Shown here one piece after another: positions 49,858-61,250 of a stretch of DNA of 64,000 bases (position 1 is the stretch's first letter; the number at the start of each line of letters is the position of its first letter). Origin of the DNA: Pollutimonas sp963706785 (GTDB lineage: Bacteria > Pseudomonadota > Gammaproteobacteria > Burkholderiales > Burkholderiaceae_B); the NCBI GenBank assembly GCA_963706785.1, contig CAVPNJ010000002.1, positions 124,001 through 188,000 of the forward strand, given 5' to 3'. The notes under the pieces were generated by a model, which was given only the letters and a program-made list of their open reading frames with translations, was not told the DNA's origin and ran no database searches. A program made the position numbers and the translations under genes.

Positions 49858-51276
49858 ATGAACACTGTCGCTGACGTCGCATTCTCCGATTACAAAATTG
49901 CCGATATCGCCTTGGCTGGCTGGGGTCGCCGAGAAATCGCGATTGCCGAAACCGAAATGCCCGGCCTGATGTCGACTCGTGAAGAGTTCTCTGCTTCGCA
50001 GCCTTTGAAAGGCGCGCGTATTGCAGGCAGCTTACACATGACGATCCAGACCGCAGTCCTGATCGAAACGCTCAAAGCATTGGGTGCCGAAGTTCGATGG
50101 GCATCGTGCAATATTTTCTCGACACAAGACCACGCTGCCGCCGCCATCGCTGCCAGCGGTACGCCAGTATTCGCTATCAAGGGTGAAACACTCGAAGACT
50201 ACTGGCAGTACACTCATCAAATTTTCCAGTGGCCCGATGGCCAGCACGCCAACATGATTCTCGATGACGGTGGCGACGCGACTGTTCTGCTGCATCTTGG
50301 CGCGAAGGCTGAAACCGATATGTCGGTGCTTGATAAGCCTACCAGCGAAGAGGAACGGGTCTTGTTTGCTTCGATAAAGGCTCAGCTCGCACGCGATCCC
50401 AAGTGGTATTCCACACGACTGGCCCAGATCCGGGGCGTGACCGAAGAAACCACTACCGGGGTGCACCGCCTGTATCAAATGTCCAAGAAGGGCGAATTGG
50501 CATTTCCGGCCATCAATGTCAACGACTCGGTGACCAAGTCCAAATTCGATAATCTCTACGGTTGCCGCGAATCTTTGGTCGACGGTATCAAGCGGGCCAC
50601 CGACGTAATGATCGCTGGCAAGATCGCCGTTGTCTGCGGCTTTGGCGACGTGGGTAAAGGTTGCGCGCAAGCGTTGTCCGCTTTACGCGCTCAAGTCTGG
50701 GTTACCGAAGTTGACCCGATTTGTGCCCTGCAAGCCTCAATGGAAGGGTACAAAGTCGTCACCATCGACGAAGCGGCCGATAAAGCCGATCTCTTCGTAA
50801 CGGCCACAGGTAATTATCACGTTATTACGCGTGCACACATGGACGTCATGAAGGACCAAGCCATTGTTTGCAACATTGGCCACTTCGATAACGAAATCGA
50901 CGTCGCTTCCATCGAAGACCTGACTTGGGAAGAGGTCAAGCCACAAGTCGATCATGTGATTTTTCCGGATGGCAAGCGCATTATCCTTTTGGCCAAGGGC
51001 CGTCTGGTAAACCTGGGCTGCGCAACGGGCCATCCTTCATTTGTGATGTCGGCGTCGTTCACCAACCAGACTATCGCTCAAATCGAGCTTTTCACGCGGG
51101 GCGGCGCCTACGAAAAAGGCCAGGTTTATGTCTTGCCCAAGCATCTGGACGAAAAGGTCGCCCGGCTGCATTTGAAGAAGCTCGGCGTACACCTGACCGA
51201 ATTGCGTCAGGATCAGGCCGACTACATCAACGTTCCTGTTGCGGGTCCGTACAAGCCTGAGCATTACCGTTATTAA
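49858..51276 (+). CDS. ahcY: Adenosylhomocysteinase
   Basis: A 472-residue NAD-dependent enzyme splitting SAH into homocysteine and adenosine, which relieves methyltransferase inhibition. The NAD motif is VCGFGDVGKGCAQAL. The C-terminal KPEHYRY tail is exact. The start ATG at 49858 gives the family length; the upstream in-frame ATG at 49822 lies in the riboswitch leader and is rejected. Regulated by the SAH riboswitch; metF is downstream. Confidence 0.97.
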   Translation: MNTVADVAFSDYKIADIALAGWGRREIAIAETEMPGLMSTREEFSASQPLKGARIAGSLHMTIQTAVLIETLKALGAEVRWASCNIFSTQDHAAAAIAASGTPVFAIKGETLEDYWQYTHQIFQWPDGQHANMILDDGGDATVLLHLGAKAETDMSVLDKPTSEEERVLFASIKAQLARDPKWYSTRLAQIRGVTEETTTGVHRLYQMSKKGELAFPAINVNDSVTKSKFDNLYGCRESLVDGIKRATDVMIAGKIAVVCGFGDVGKGCAQALSALRAQVWVTEVDPICALQASMEGYKVVTIDEAADKADLFVTATGNYHVITRAHMDVMKDQAIVCNIGHFDNEIDVASIEDLTWEEVKPQVDHVIFPDGKRIILLAKGRLVNLGCATGHPSFVMSASFTNQTIAQIELFTRGGAYEKGQVYVLPKHLDEKVARLHLKKLGVHLTELRQDQADYINVPVAGPYKPEHYRY

Positions 51277-51305
51277 GCAGGGCTTATAAAAAGGAAGGTC
51301 TCGCA

Positions 51306-51644
51306 ATGGAACTTATTTTTGTCTGGATATTAAACGCCGTCGCCTTATTGGTAGTGGCGTATATTCTGCCCGGCATCACTGTGGCATCATTCGGGTCGGC
51401 GCTCATCGCGGCGCTGGTTCTGGGCTTGCTTAATACGCTGGTCAAACCGCTGCTGGTATTGCTTACGCTGCCCATTACCATTGTCACGCTTGGGCTCTTC
51501 CTGCTCGTGCTCAATGCGCTGGTATTCTGGTTTGCCGGCTCAGTGTTAAAGGGTTTCCAGGTCAATGGTTTCTGGTGGGCATTGCTGGGCGCGCTCATCT
51601 ATAGCATCGTATCGGGACTTTTATCCGGGTTGTTGGTGCGATGA
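51306..51644 (+). CDS. Phage holin family 4 (YvlD-like) membrane protein
   Basis: A 112-residue protein with four transmembrane helices (FVWILNAVALLVVAYIL, SALIAALVLGLLNTLVKPLLVLL, TIVTLGLFLLVLNALVFWFAG, FWWALLGALIYSIVSGLLSGLLV) and the NTLVKPLL motif of the YvlD/holin 4_2 family. These are chromosomal proteins of unknown function, not evidence of a prophage. Overlaps metF by 4 bp, so it is coupled to it. Confidence 0.85.
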   Translation: MELIFVWILNAVALLVVAYILPGITVASFGSALIAALVLGLLNTLVKPLLVLLTLPITIVTLGLFLLVLNALVFWFAGSVLKGFQVNGFWWALLGALIYSIVSGLLSGLLVR

Positions 51645-52483
51645 GCGACAAGAAAGCGATTAGCCTGGAATTCTTTCCGCCCCGCGATACCGCCGCCCAG
51701 GAAAAGCTGCTGCGATCAGCCAAGCAGTTGTTGGCCTTGTACCCGTCATACGTCAGCGTAACGTTTGGCGCTGGTGGTTCAACCCGTAGCGGTACGGCCG
51801 ATACGGTACGGCTTTTGCAGAACCTCGGATGTGAAGCCGCACCGCATTTGTCATGCATAGGAGCGACGCGAGCCATTCTGGCCGATATACTGGACGCCTA
51901 TCGCGAACAGGGTATTAGGCGCATAGTGGCTTTGCGTGGCGATATGCCCTCGGGCATGGGGGGCGATCAAGGCGAACTGCACTATGCAAGCGATTTGGTC
52001 TCCTTCATTCGCGAACATAGCGGCGACTGGTTTCACATCGAGGTAGCGGCTTACCCTGAAATGCATCCCCAGGCGTCCAGTGCGGCTGCCGATCTGGATC
52101 ACTTCGTCAGAAAGGTGCAAGCAGGGGCCAATAGCGCGATTACGCAGTATTTCTTTAATGCCGACGCGTATTTCGATTTTGTCGAGCGGAGTCGCGCCCA
52201 GGGGGTGGATATCCCGATTGTGCCCGGCATCATGCCAATTACAAACAACGCTCAGCTGGCGCGCTTTTCCAATATGTGCGGCGCCGAAATTCCCCGGTGG
52301 ATACGTTTGCGTCTGGCGGATTTCGGCGACGACAAGGCGTCAATCAAGGCGTTTGGCGTGGACGTTATTTCGAAGCTCTCGCAAGATTTGCTCGACAATG
52401 GCGCCCCAGGCCTGCATTTTTATACTCTTAATAATGCCGAAGTCACGATGGCAATATGGCGGCAGTTAAGACTGGATTCATAA
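51641..52483 (+). CDS. metF: Methylenetetrahydrofolate reductase
   Basis: A 280-residue FAD enzyme reducing 5,10-methylene-THF to 5-methyl-THF for methionine synthesis. Starts SDKKAISLEFFPPRD with the catalytic Glu, has SVTFGAGGSTR and VALRGDMPSG, and ends with NNAEVTMAIWRQL. Short single-domain bacterial type. It completes the SAM cycle with metK and ahcY; no Met synthase (metE/H) is in the window. Confidence 0.94.
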   Translation: MSDKKAISLEFFPPRDTAAQEKLLRSAKQLLALYPSYVSVTFGAGGSTRSGTADTVRLLQNLGCEAAPHLSCIGATRAILADILDAYREQGIRRIVALRGDMPSGMGGDQGELHYASDLVSFIREHSGDWFHIEVAAYPEMHPQASSAAADLDHFVRKVQAGANSAITQYFFNADAYFDFVERSRAQGVDIPIVPGIMPITNNAQLARFSNMCGAEIPRWIRLRLADFGDDKASIKAFGVDVISKLSQDLLDNGAPGLHFYTLNNAEVTMAIWRQLRLDS

Positions 52484-52499
52484 AGCCGTTGTAATGGCT

Positions 52500-53132
52500 T
52501 TATGCCAGAGTGGGAGCAGGAACGGCCCATCCTTTGTCGGTGAGGATGGCGTCGAGCTTTACATCATGAGGAGCCGGGATATGCTTTTCATTTGATAAAT
52601 CGCCCGTAGCCCAGGCTATTCCTATGCTGGTATACGGGTGTTTCTGTGCCTTGAGCGCTGCCAGGGTACGGTCGTAATATCCTTTTCCGTAACCGACCCG
52701 GTCGCCCTGACGAGTGTAGCCCAAGGTGGGCACAAGGATGATATCGGGCAAAGGGGCAGAATCGCCTAGCGGTTCTTGTATGCCGTAGGCGCCTTCCTGC
52801 ATAGGGGCATCAGGCTCCCAGAGCTTGAATTCAAGCGGAGAATCAGCGCCAACCACGACCGGCAGCGATACCTGATAGGCCTCTTGTTCCACCCACTGGC
52901 GCAATAGAGGTTGCAATTGCGGTTCGTCTTCCATGGGCCAGAATGCGGCGATATTGCGTGGAACGGGCTTGCCGGCTTCACGAAGTTTGCTGCAATTGGT
53001 GGCAAGCCAAGTAAACAGGCGGCCGCGTATTAAAAGCTCGCCTCTGCTGCGGTCAGCCGGGCTTTGTGCGGCTCGCAGCTGTTTTAGTCGCACGCGAAGT
53101 GGGACTGCGTTATTCTGTGTGTTGTTATTCAT
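52500..53132 (-). CDS. fthC: 5-formyltetrahydrofolate cyclo-ligase
   Basis: A 210-residue enzyme returning 5-formyl-THF to the folate pool (5,10-methenyl-THF). The late motif TLGYTRQGDRVGYGKGYYDRTL is the signature. The ATG at 53132 (MNNNTQNN) is chosen; 53159 would overlap the divergent slt start. Convergent with metF, so folate genes are paired tail to tail. Confidence 0.9.
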   Translation of the reverse strand: MNNNTQNNAVPLRVRLKQLRAAQSPADRSRGELLIRGRLFTWLATNCSKLREAGKPVPRNIAAFWPMEDEPQLQPLLRQWVEQEAYQVSLPVVVGADSPLEFKLWEPDAPMQEGAYGIQEPLGDSAPLPDIILVPTLGYTRQGDRVGYGKGYYDRTLAALKAQKHPYTSIGIAWATGDLSNEKHIPAPHDVKLDAILTDKGWAVPAPTLA

Positions 53133-53160
53133 GGGCGGTATTATGTGGGATGAAGACAAG

Positions 53161-55278
53161 ATGGCATCTAATAGGCAACGGTATCAGAAAATCCGGAACT
53201 TTTCTGCTGTGGCCCCGGGCAGGCCTTCGCGCTTCGGTCTTTGGGTCGCAATTTTGATAGGCGTGGCCGGTTGCGCGGGTGCCGATCAACCGGTTCACTC
53301 TGCAACGCCGGCTGTCGCGCTAAACACCCCGTATGTTGGTGCGCCGGAAGTGCAAACCAATCCCGCAGTTGCGCCCGTTGCCCCGACTGTCATTTTGTAC
53401 ACTCCTCCAATGGCGCGTCAAGCGGTGATAGACGCCCGTGAAGCCATGCAGAAAAAGCAGTGGGCCCGGCTTGAAGGCCTTGTGCCGCTTGCGCAGAGCG
53501 ATACGGTTCTGGGTTCGTACGCTAACTATTGGTTGTTGCGTCAGCAACTGCAAGACAGCACTAGCCCTGTGCCCGATGCACAATTGCAGCAGTTCATGAA
53601 GGTCAATCAAGACGCTTATTTGGCCGACAAAATCAAAGCCGACTGGATTGTCGCTGCCGCACGCGCGGGCGACTATGCATTGGTCAACAAGCTCGGTCCG
53701 GTAATAAACGAAAACGCCAGTGTCGAGTGCTCGCGGTTAATGTCCCAGCACATGACAGGGCAGCGCGTGAAAAGTTCTCAGGCCATTGCCGCATTCAAGC
53801 CCAATCGTGCCTGCTGGGGCATGCTGGATGAACTCGAGAACAGCAAGATCATCGGCTGGAAAGAATTAGAGCCATTGCTGCGCGCCACTCTCGAGACTAA
53901 TAAGGCCGGCGATGCTCAACGCCTGGCCGCCGTCATTTTCGAGGCGTCCGACATGGTGCACTATGCCGCCATCATGAAAGACCCGCGTAAATGGCTTGCC
54001 GGCCGCAAAGCGCCCAAGACCCGCGTCGAGACCGAGCTCGTGACTATCGCCTTGTCGCGGCTCGCTTATGGCAAGAACCGTTCCGCCAGCGCGGCCTATA
54101 TAGAAAGCGTTTGGGCCAAGGCTATTCCCAAGTCGCATCTCGAATGGGTTTGGAGTCAGTTTGGCCTAGTAGCGGCATTGAATGTCGAGCAAGATGCAGC
54201 GGTCTGGTACAGACGCTCGGGCAATGCCCGCCTTACCGACTACAACCATGCCTGGCAAGTCCGGGCCGAACTGCGGCAACCCGTCATCGACTGGGAATTG
54301 GTCGCTAAATCGATACGTAGAATGTCGGCGGGCCAGGCTGCAGAGCCGGTGTGGGTGTACTGGTATGCCAGGGCGCTCGAAGCCCAAGGTAATAAGAAAG
54401 CGGCCACCCAGCATTTTGAGTCTATCGCTAATGAACTGAGCTTTTATGGCCAACTGGCCAGTGAAGAGCTCGGCAAGACGCCAGTCTTGCCACCGGCCCC
54501 CGCGCCGGTAACGGCCGCCGAGCTCCAAGAGGCCAAGTCCAATGTCGGTTTACAACGTGCAATTCAGCTGTTCGATCTGGGCTGGCGCCCCGAGGCAGTG
54601 CCAGAATGGAACTTTGCACTGCAGGGCATGAACGATCGTCAGTTGCTTGCGGCAGCCGAACTCGCGCGGCAAGAGCATATTTACGATCGCGTAGTGAATA
54701 CGTCGCTGCGGACTGAAAAGGAAATCGATTTTACGCAGCGCTTTATTGCGCCCTTCGAAGGCAGGGTCACCGCAAAGGCGCGCTTGATTAACCTGGACCC
54801 AGCCTGGGTTTATGGCCTGATCCGTCAGGAATCGCGTTTCATCACCGACGCTCGTTCCCGCGTAGGCGCGTCAGGACTGATGCAGCTTATGCCAGCCACG
54901 GCCCGATGGGTCGCCAAGAAAATAGGCATGAAAGATTTTAATCCATCATCGGTCAACGATTTTGACACCAACACCGTGCTGGGTACTAATTATTTGAATA
55001 TGGTGCTGAGTGACCTGAACGGTTCGCAAATGCTGGCCACTGCAGGGTATAACGCCGGCCCTGGACGGCCAGTGCAGTGGCGCTCCAAACTTGGTGCGCC
55101 AGTTGAAGGGGCTATATTCGCCGAAACCATACCGTTTACCGAGACCCGCTTATACGTTAAGAACGTGATGTCGAACGCGACGTATTACGCCATGATGTTC
55201 ACAGGCAAACCGCACTCGCTTAAGGAACGGCTCGGCACGGTGTCGCCGGCCCCCAACAAGTCCATCACACTGCCATGA
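53161..55278 (+). CDS. Soluble lytic murein transglycosylase (Slt70-like lipoprotein)
   Basis: A 705-residue peptidoglycan lytic transglycosylase. An N-terminal lipobox (VAILIGVAGC) suggests lipid anchoring. A long superhelical (U and L) domain precedes the C-terminal SLT domain with RQESRFITDARSRVGASG (catalytic Glu about 557), LMQLMPATARW and TAGYNAGPGRPVQW. The start at 53161 is uncertain, and 53143 is equally possible. It is divergent from fthC, and the stop overlaps cca by 4 bp. Confidence 0.9.
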   Translation: MASNRQRYQKIRNFSAVAPGRPSRFGLWVAILIGVAGCAGADQPVHSATPAVALNTPYVGAPEVQTNPAVAPVAPTVILYTPPMARQAVIDAREAMQKKQWARLEGLVPLAQSDTVLGSYANYWLLRQQLQDSTSPVPDAQLQQFMKVNQDAYLADKIKADWIVAAARAGDYALVNKLGPVINENASVECSRLMSQHMTGQRVKSSQAIAAFKPNRACWGMLDELENSKIIGWKELEPLLRATLETNKAGDAQRLAAVIFEASDMVHYAAIMKDPRKWLAGRKAPKTRVETELVTIALSRLAYGKNRSASAAYIESVWAKAIPKSHLEWVWSQFGLVAALNVEQDAAVWYRRSGNARLTDYNHAWQVRAELRQPVIDWELVAKSIRRMSAGQAAEPVWVYWYARALEAQGNKKAATQHFESIANELSFYGQLASEELGKTPVLPPAPAPVTAAELQEAKSNVGLQRAIQLFDLGWRPEAVPEWNFALQGMNDRQLLAAAELARQEHIYDRVVNTSLRTEKEIDFTQRFIAPFEGRVTAKARLINLDPAWVYGLIRQESRFITDARSRVGASGLMQLMPATARWVAKKIGMKDFNPSSVNDFDTNTVLGTNYLNMVLSDLNGSQMLATAGYNAGPGRPVQWRSKLGAPVEGAIFAETIPFTETRLYVKNVMSNATYYAMMFTGKPHSLKERLGTVSPAPNKSITLP

Positions 55279-56387
55279 GCGACCCTGTCCGCGGGCTTGA
55301 CGTCTATATCGTCGGCGGCGCCGTCCGCGATGCTCTGCTCGGTTTGCCCGCCGGGGATCGCGACTGGGTCGTAGTCGGCGCCACACCCGAGGAAATGTCC
55401 AAACGAGGCTTCATACCTGTCGGCGGCGACTTCCCGGTATTTCTGCACCCCAAGACTAAAGAAGAATATGCGCTGGCTCGTACGGAGCGCAAATCGGGGC
55501 GCGGCTACAAAGGCTTTACGTTCTATACGGGCAGCGATGTCAGTTTGCAGGACGACTTGCAGCGGCGCGATCTGACCGTCAACGCGATCGCCCAGGCTCC
55601 AGATGGTCGCATGATAGACCCGCTGAACGGCAGCGCTGATATCGCCAATAAGGTACTGCGGCATGTTGGTCAGGCCTTCGTCGAAGATCCGGTGCGACTC
55701 CTTAGGCTGGCCCGCTTTGCTGCCCGCTTTGCGGATTTTTCGATTGCCCCGGAAACACACGCGCTCGCGCGCCGTCTGGTCGATGACGGTGAAGTGGATA
55801 CCTTGGTGCCAGAACGGGTGTGGCGCGAAATGGCTAAAGGGCTGATGGCGGATAATCCCGGTCGAATGTTCGAGGTGCTCGCCGCCACCGGCGCGTTGCC
55901 GCGAGTGCTGCCTGGCTTGCAATTCGGCCCGCAGTTAAGCCAGGAATTGGCCTGTGCGGCGCAGGCGAGTTTAAATTTGGCTTGCCGTTTTGCATTATTG
56001 TGTCGGCTGTCAGCAGATCCGCAAAGTATAGGACAGCACGTGCGCGCGCCGGGTGACTGCCTGGACTATGCCAGGCTATTGCCGGTCGTACTGGATAATG
56101 CGGCACTGGAGTCCGACGAGGCCGGCGATGCCCCTTATAAGGCTCTGAGCCTCATGGAGCGTTGCGACGCACTGCGAAAGCCAGGACGTTTTCTTGAATT
56201 GCTCGCCACCGCCGGATGTGTGCGCGAGGTGGACCAAAATGCCTGGCATGCACGAGTGGCCGCTATCCGGTCGGTCGACGCCGGGGCAATTGCGAAATCG
56301 TTGCACGGTGAACCGCAGCGTATCAAGGAAGAACTGCGCCATGCCCGGCTGCAGGCACTGGAAAACCTGGCCGGGGCGTCTTTATAA
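55275..56387 (+). CDS. cca: CCA tRNA nucleotidyltransferase
   Basis: A 370-residue class II nucleotidyltransferase that adds or repairs the 3' CCA of tRNA. GGAVRDALLG, DRDWVVVG (metal-binding DxD) and RRDLTVNAIAQ are the signatures; VRLLRLARFAARF marks the neck domain. Its C-terminal portion is shorter than the HD-containing E. coli protein and no HD motif is visible. It overlaps slt by ATGA. Confidence 0.93.
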   Translation: MSDPVRGLDVYIVGGAVRDALLGLPAGDRDWVVVGATPEEMSKRGFIPVGGDFPVFLHPKTKEEYALARTERKSGRGYKGFTFYTGSDVSLQDDLQRRDLTVNAIAQAPDGRMIDPLNGSADIANKVLRHVGQAFVEDPVRLLRLARFAARFADFSIAPETHALARRLVDDGEVDTLVPERVWREMAKGLMADNPGRMFEVLAATGALPRVLPGLQFGPQLSQELACAAQASLNLACRFALLCRLSADPQSIGQHVRAPGDCLDYARLLPVVLDNAALESDEAGDAPYKALSLMERCDALRKPGRFLELLATAGCVREVDQNAWHARVAAIRSVDAGAIAKSLHGEPQRIKEELRHARLQALENLAGASL

Positions 56388-57611
56388 GCGGTCGCGCCGA
56401 TCACCTCGGCTAAAACCCAGAAGCGCTTGGTCGATGCCGCGGCCCACGGCCAATACTTTGAATAATTCACCCATTTCGGCTTCGGAAATAAGCTTCTGGA
56501 CGGCCGACATTGTTTGCGGGTCGGTAACCGCATCGGTTTGTGCCAATAAATCAGGCAGGCCAGCGTTTATCAGGAAACGCGCTTGCGACGTATATCCCAA
56601 CACTTGCAGTCCGCCGTTGAGTGCGGCATCGGCCATTGCCGTAAAGTCGACATGGCTGGTGATGTCTTGCAGCCCGGGGTAGATCAGCGGCTGGCTATGG
56701 GCATGATGGCGGAAGTGACACATTAGCGTGCCCTCGTTGCGCTGGGGATGGTAGTACTCACGCTGCGGGAAGCCGTAATCAATCAATAAGGCTGCGCCAC
56801 GTTTCAGCCACGAGCCCATCTGAGCCATCCATGTTTCGGCCTGCCGATTGATTTCCGACTGGTAGCCGGGTAGCGGCGGCATGCGCTGGGCGACTAGCCT
56901 TTGCAAAGTGGGGTCTGCGCGACGCTCTGCGAATTCGAATGAAGACTCAGTGACTTTGTCGCCCAATCCTGCCTTGGCCGCTTGGTTGTTCCCTTGCGTG
57001 GCCTTGGCAAGGCGTACGCCCAACTCCATAACGTCGCCATCGTCATTCCAGCGAAACAGGTTTACCGGCATGGCGTCGAGGACTTCGTTGGCTAATACAC
57101 ATCCGGAGAATTCTGCAGGCAATTCGGTGAGCCAGCTGATATGGGCATCGAGTGTGGCCAATCTTTGTTGCTGCCTTGCCCGAAGGTCGGCTGACACTTC
57201 AAGGATTTGGTAAACCGGTTCAATGCCTATCTGGCGCAAGGCCGGAATAATGGACGCGGCGAGGGCGCCCGAGCCAGCGCCAAATTCCAGGACAGTTAAG
57301 GAATCGCTTTCAGTGAGGATCTGCGCAACTTGCCGGGCAAGGGTTCGACCATAGAGTGGTGTTAGCTCCGGCGCGGTGGTGAAGTCGCCTGTAGGCAGGT
57401 GAGATGCAAACTTCGTGTTACCAGCCGAATAATACCCAAGTCCGGGCGCATATAACGCCAAGCCCATCCACGTCTCGAAGGGAATGTATCCTGACGTAGA
57501 GCCCAGGATTTGCTGCGTCAGGTAGTGTGATACTGCTTGGGCGTGGGCCGCCGACTCGGCGTCCAAAGCAGGGAGTCCGGATGGGACAATGGACGATGGA
57601 TGCATGGTCAT
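56382..57611 (-). CDS. MidA/NDUFAF7-family SAM-dependent methyltransferase
   Basis: A 409-residue methyltransferase of the MidA family (DUF185), related to the mitochondrial complex I arginine methyltransferase. The SAM motif is LEFGAGSGALAASII, and GLALYAPGLGYYSAGNTKFASHLPTGDFTTAPE is the N-terminal hallmark. AALLIDYGFPQREYYHPQR is typical. Its stop overlaps the convergent cca end by 6 bp; the start overlaps the small membrane gene (ATGA). The substrate here is unknown. Confidence 0.88.
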   Translation of the reverse strand: MTMHPSSIVPSGLPALDAESAAHAQAVSHYLTQQILGSTSGYIPFETWMGLALYAPGLGYYSAGNTKFASHLPTGDFTTAPELTPLYGRTLARQVAQILTESDSLTVLEFGAGSGALAASIIPALRQIGIEPVYQILEVSADLRARQQQRLATLDAHISWLTELPAEFSGCVLANEVLDAMPVNLFRWNDDGDVMELGVRLAKATQGNNQAAKAGLGDKVTESSFEFAERRADPTLQRLVAQRMPPLPGYQSEINRQAETWMAQMGSWLKRGAALLIDYGFPQREYYHPQRNEGTLMCHFRHHAHSQPLIYPGLQDITSHVDFTAMADAALNGGLQVLGYTSQARFLINAGLPDLLAQTDAVTDPQTMSAVQKLISEAEMGELFKVLAVGRGIDQALLGFSRGDRRDRL

Positions 57612-57814
57612 AAGGTTTCGTCTGGCGGCGGCAAGTCTGATGGCGGTTTGGCTTTATTCGCGCGATTCACCACGTACAGCGAATGGCACATGGACACCAG
57701 AAATGCAGAAAATAATGCGACCATGATGGCAACGACAAAGTTGCTAAAGACTAACCACAAAGGAACGGTTAGCAGCATGGCAAGGAAAAAGGGCTTGCGC
57801 ACAAGTTGTTTCAT
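57608..57814 (-). CDS. Small two-span membrane protein of unknown function
   Basis: A 68-residue protein with two hydrophobic segments (FFLAMLLTVPLWLVF and FVVAIMVALFSAFLVSMC) and a Pro-rich acidic tail (KPPSDLPPPDETL). The longer frame starts at 57895, but that lies in the rhlE terminator, so the ATG at 57814 is preferred. It is coupled to midA by a 4-bp overlap. Family not recognised. Confidence 0.65.
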   Translation of the reverse strand: MKQLVRKPFFLAMLLTVPLWLVFSNFVVAIMVALFSAFLVSMCHSLYVVNRANKAKPPSDLPPPDETL

Positions 57815-57879
57815 GTGATTGACGAGGCGCCTTTCGGATAGCGATACAAAATAGTCCTCTATTGTAGCGAGTGATGGCC

Positions 57880-57904
57880 AAAAAAAACCCCGCACAGGGC
57901 GGGG
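57880..57904 (-). terminator. Intrinsic terminator after the rhlE-type helicase gene
   Basis: On the minus strand CCCCGC (57904-57899) pairs with GCGGGG (57893-57888) around a 5-base loop and is followed by eight T (57887-57880). It ends the helicase transcript before the small membrane gene. Confidence 0.9.
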
Positions 57905-57956
57905 CTCACGGAACAGGGAGGGTTAAGCTATTCTGTTCCGGTGTTTCATTGGCGAC

Positions 57957-59630
<1,674 letters not shown>

Positions 59631-60013
59631 GCGTGTTCCTTTGCCGTGAAAACGGCATACACTAGCGCGGGCAGATAAGTGAGCCCGAAGCGCTGGTTGA
59701 TTGGAGCATCGTGCCGACCGAATCAACCTAAAGTGCAGCGTAGTGTCTTGGAAGACGCAGCGAAAGGCTCGGGGGTCAGGGAGCGATGGCGTTCGACATG
59801 GGTGCTGAGAAGTCAGTCAACTGCTATGACACAGCGAATGCTGTATGAAAATGTCGACGCATTGATTAATGCAGTGCGAGAAGTATAACCCTATTTCCCT
59901 ATCCGGGGAAACCCCTAGCGTTGCTGTTTTGCAACAGATCGTAATTTATTTGATAATTTTTTAATTGGCGCGACTTGGTGCAGCAATAACAACCTTCAAA
60001 GAAGCGCAGTTAT
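59631..60013. other. 383-bp gap between rhlE-type helicase and ung
   Basis: No gene is convincing here. The stretch holds the symmetric CCGGGG-AAA-CCCC at 59903-59915, a GTTGC-TGTTTT-GCAAC hairpin (59920-59935), and an AT-rich tract (TAATTTATTTGATAATTTTTTAATT, in two parts, about 59942-59966). On the minus strand it would be the long 5' leader of the helicase mRNA, such as cold-shock helicases often have. That role is only a suggestion. Confidence 0.4.
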
Positions 60014-60784
60014 TCAGTCTTCGACCTTGAGCCATTCGATAGGGGACTGATGGTGTTGCACTAGCCATGCGTTGGCTTGGGAAAAGTGCCCGCAGCCAAT
60101 GAAGGGCAGGGGCGGGCGTAGCGCTGATAAAGGCGATGGGTGGTTGGCGGTTAGCACTTTCAACGGGCCTCCCTTGCTGTTTGCCAGCAAAGCCTGCTTG
60201 CTTTGCGCATGGGCTCCCCACAGCATGAATACCTTCGGTTGGTTTGTCTCGGCTACGCGGCGGATGATGGCGTCAGTGATAAGTTCCCATCCTTTTTTCG
60301 CATGAGACCCGGGACTGCGCGCTTCAACTGTAAGGGCTGTATTTAGGAGCAGAACGCCTTGTCTCGCCCAGTCGCCCAGATAATGCTCTTTCCGTGGCGG
60401 GGCGCCGGGATACTCTTGTGCGAGTTCCTTGAATATGTTGCGCAGACTCGGAGGGCAAGGGCAGGTGTCAGGTACCGAGAACGCTAGGCCGTGCGCCTGG
60501 CCAGGCCCATGGTAAGGATCCTGTCCCAGAATTACGACGCGCACGGCTTCCGCTTCCACATACTCAAGGGCGCGAAAGATAAACCTGGGGTAAATTTCTG
60601 CGCCGCAAGCTAGCCTATCTGCCAGAAAAGCGGATAAACCGTGAAGTGCTTCACGGCTTCCCGACGATTGCAAGGTGTATTGCCATGCCGGCGACAGGCG
60701 CGCCAGCTGCGCTTCTGGCAGCTCTGTGAGGATATTGTCGGCTTGCGCAAACAAGCTGCTTTGGGCGCTTTGATTATCTGCCAT
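60014..60784 (-). CDS. ung: Uracil-DNA glycosylase (family 1)
   Basis: A 256-residue base-excision repair enzyme that removes uracil from DNA. VVILGQDPYHGPGQAHGLAFSV carries the catalytic Asp, and the second motif is HPSPLSA. HIT and ung overlap by 11 bp, so they are coupled. Longer than the E. coli enzyme by an N-terminal helix. Stand-alone downstream of the HIT gene. Confidence 0.95.
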   Translation of the reverse strand: MADNQSAQSSLFAQADNILTELPEAQLARLSPAWQYTLQSSGSREALHGLSAFLADRLACGAEIYPRFIFRALEYVEAEAVRVVILGQDPYHGPGQAHGLAFSVPDTCPCPPSLRNIFKELAQEYPGAPPRKEHYLGDWARQGVLLLNTALTVEARSPGSHAKKGWELITDAIIRRVAETNQPKVFMLWGAHAQSKQALLANSKGGPLKVLTANHPSPLSALRPPLPFIGCGHFSQANAWLVQHHQSPIEWLKVED

Positions 60785-61250
60785 GGGCCGCGTTTATGGG
60801 CAACTGCGCTAGAGCGGTTGTCAATACTGAATGGTAGCTAGGCAACAAGGTTACGATTTCCGATTTGCGAGCTTCCCATGCCTGCAGTTCGGCCGGAGAT
60901 CGAGCCGGCGCTGCAGCCCAGATGGGTTCCGGAAAATGGGTGTCGCTAGACCATCTGGGAATCAGATGCCAATGCAGATGTGGCACCATATTGCCCAGTT
61001 GAGCAATATTTACTTTGGAGGGAAGCAATATGTCGCGTTGTACCTGTTCAACCTGCCAGACGACGGCCATAAGTTCATCGCGCTGACGGGCCTGAAGCTG
61101 CGTCATTTCGCTGACATGATCGCCCCATATAACGCGCGTGAAGCCGGGGTGCGCCGGATCATCGACATCTACAACCCTAAGGTGGGCGTTATGCCACAGT
61201 ACGGCTCCGCCCGGCTGCTCGCACAAAGGGCAACCTGCAATCAAATTCAT
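60774..61250 (-). CDS. HIT-family protein
   Basis: A 158-residue nucleotide hydrolase/transferase with the histidine triad HLHWHLIPR (VPHLHWHLIPRW) and an N-terminal CPLCEQPGG zinc-binding-like motif. The branch resembles diadenosine polyphosphate hydrolases. Substrate unknown. Overlaps ung and the polyphosphate kinase-like gene (ATGA), suggesting one transcript. Confidence 0.9.
   Translation of the reverse strand: MNLIAGCPLCEQPGGAVLWHNAHLRVVDVDDPAHPGFTRVIWGDHVSEMTQLQARQRDELMAVVWQVEQVQRDILLPSKVNIAQLGNMVPHLHWHLIPRWSSDTHFPEPIWAAAPARSPAELQAWEARKSEIVTLLPSYHSVLTTALAQLPINAAHGR

Noticed and set aside
51306..51644. Prophage implied by a holin-family gene
   Set aside because: YvlD-type holin family 4 proteins are normal chromosomal genes; no other phage genes are nearby and it is coupled to metF.
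57815..57895. Upstream start for the small membrane gene before midA
   Set aside because: The longer start at 57895 falls inside the T8 terminator of the helicase gene.
59679..59888. A 69-codon plus-strand frame in the helicase leader
   Set aside because: No ribosome binding site, no recognisable domain, and Arg/Ser-rich composition; the gap is better read as leader.
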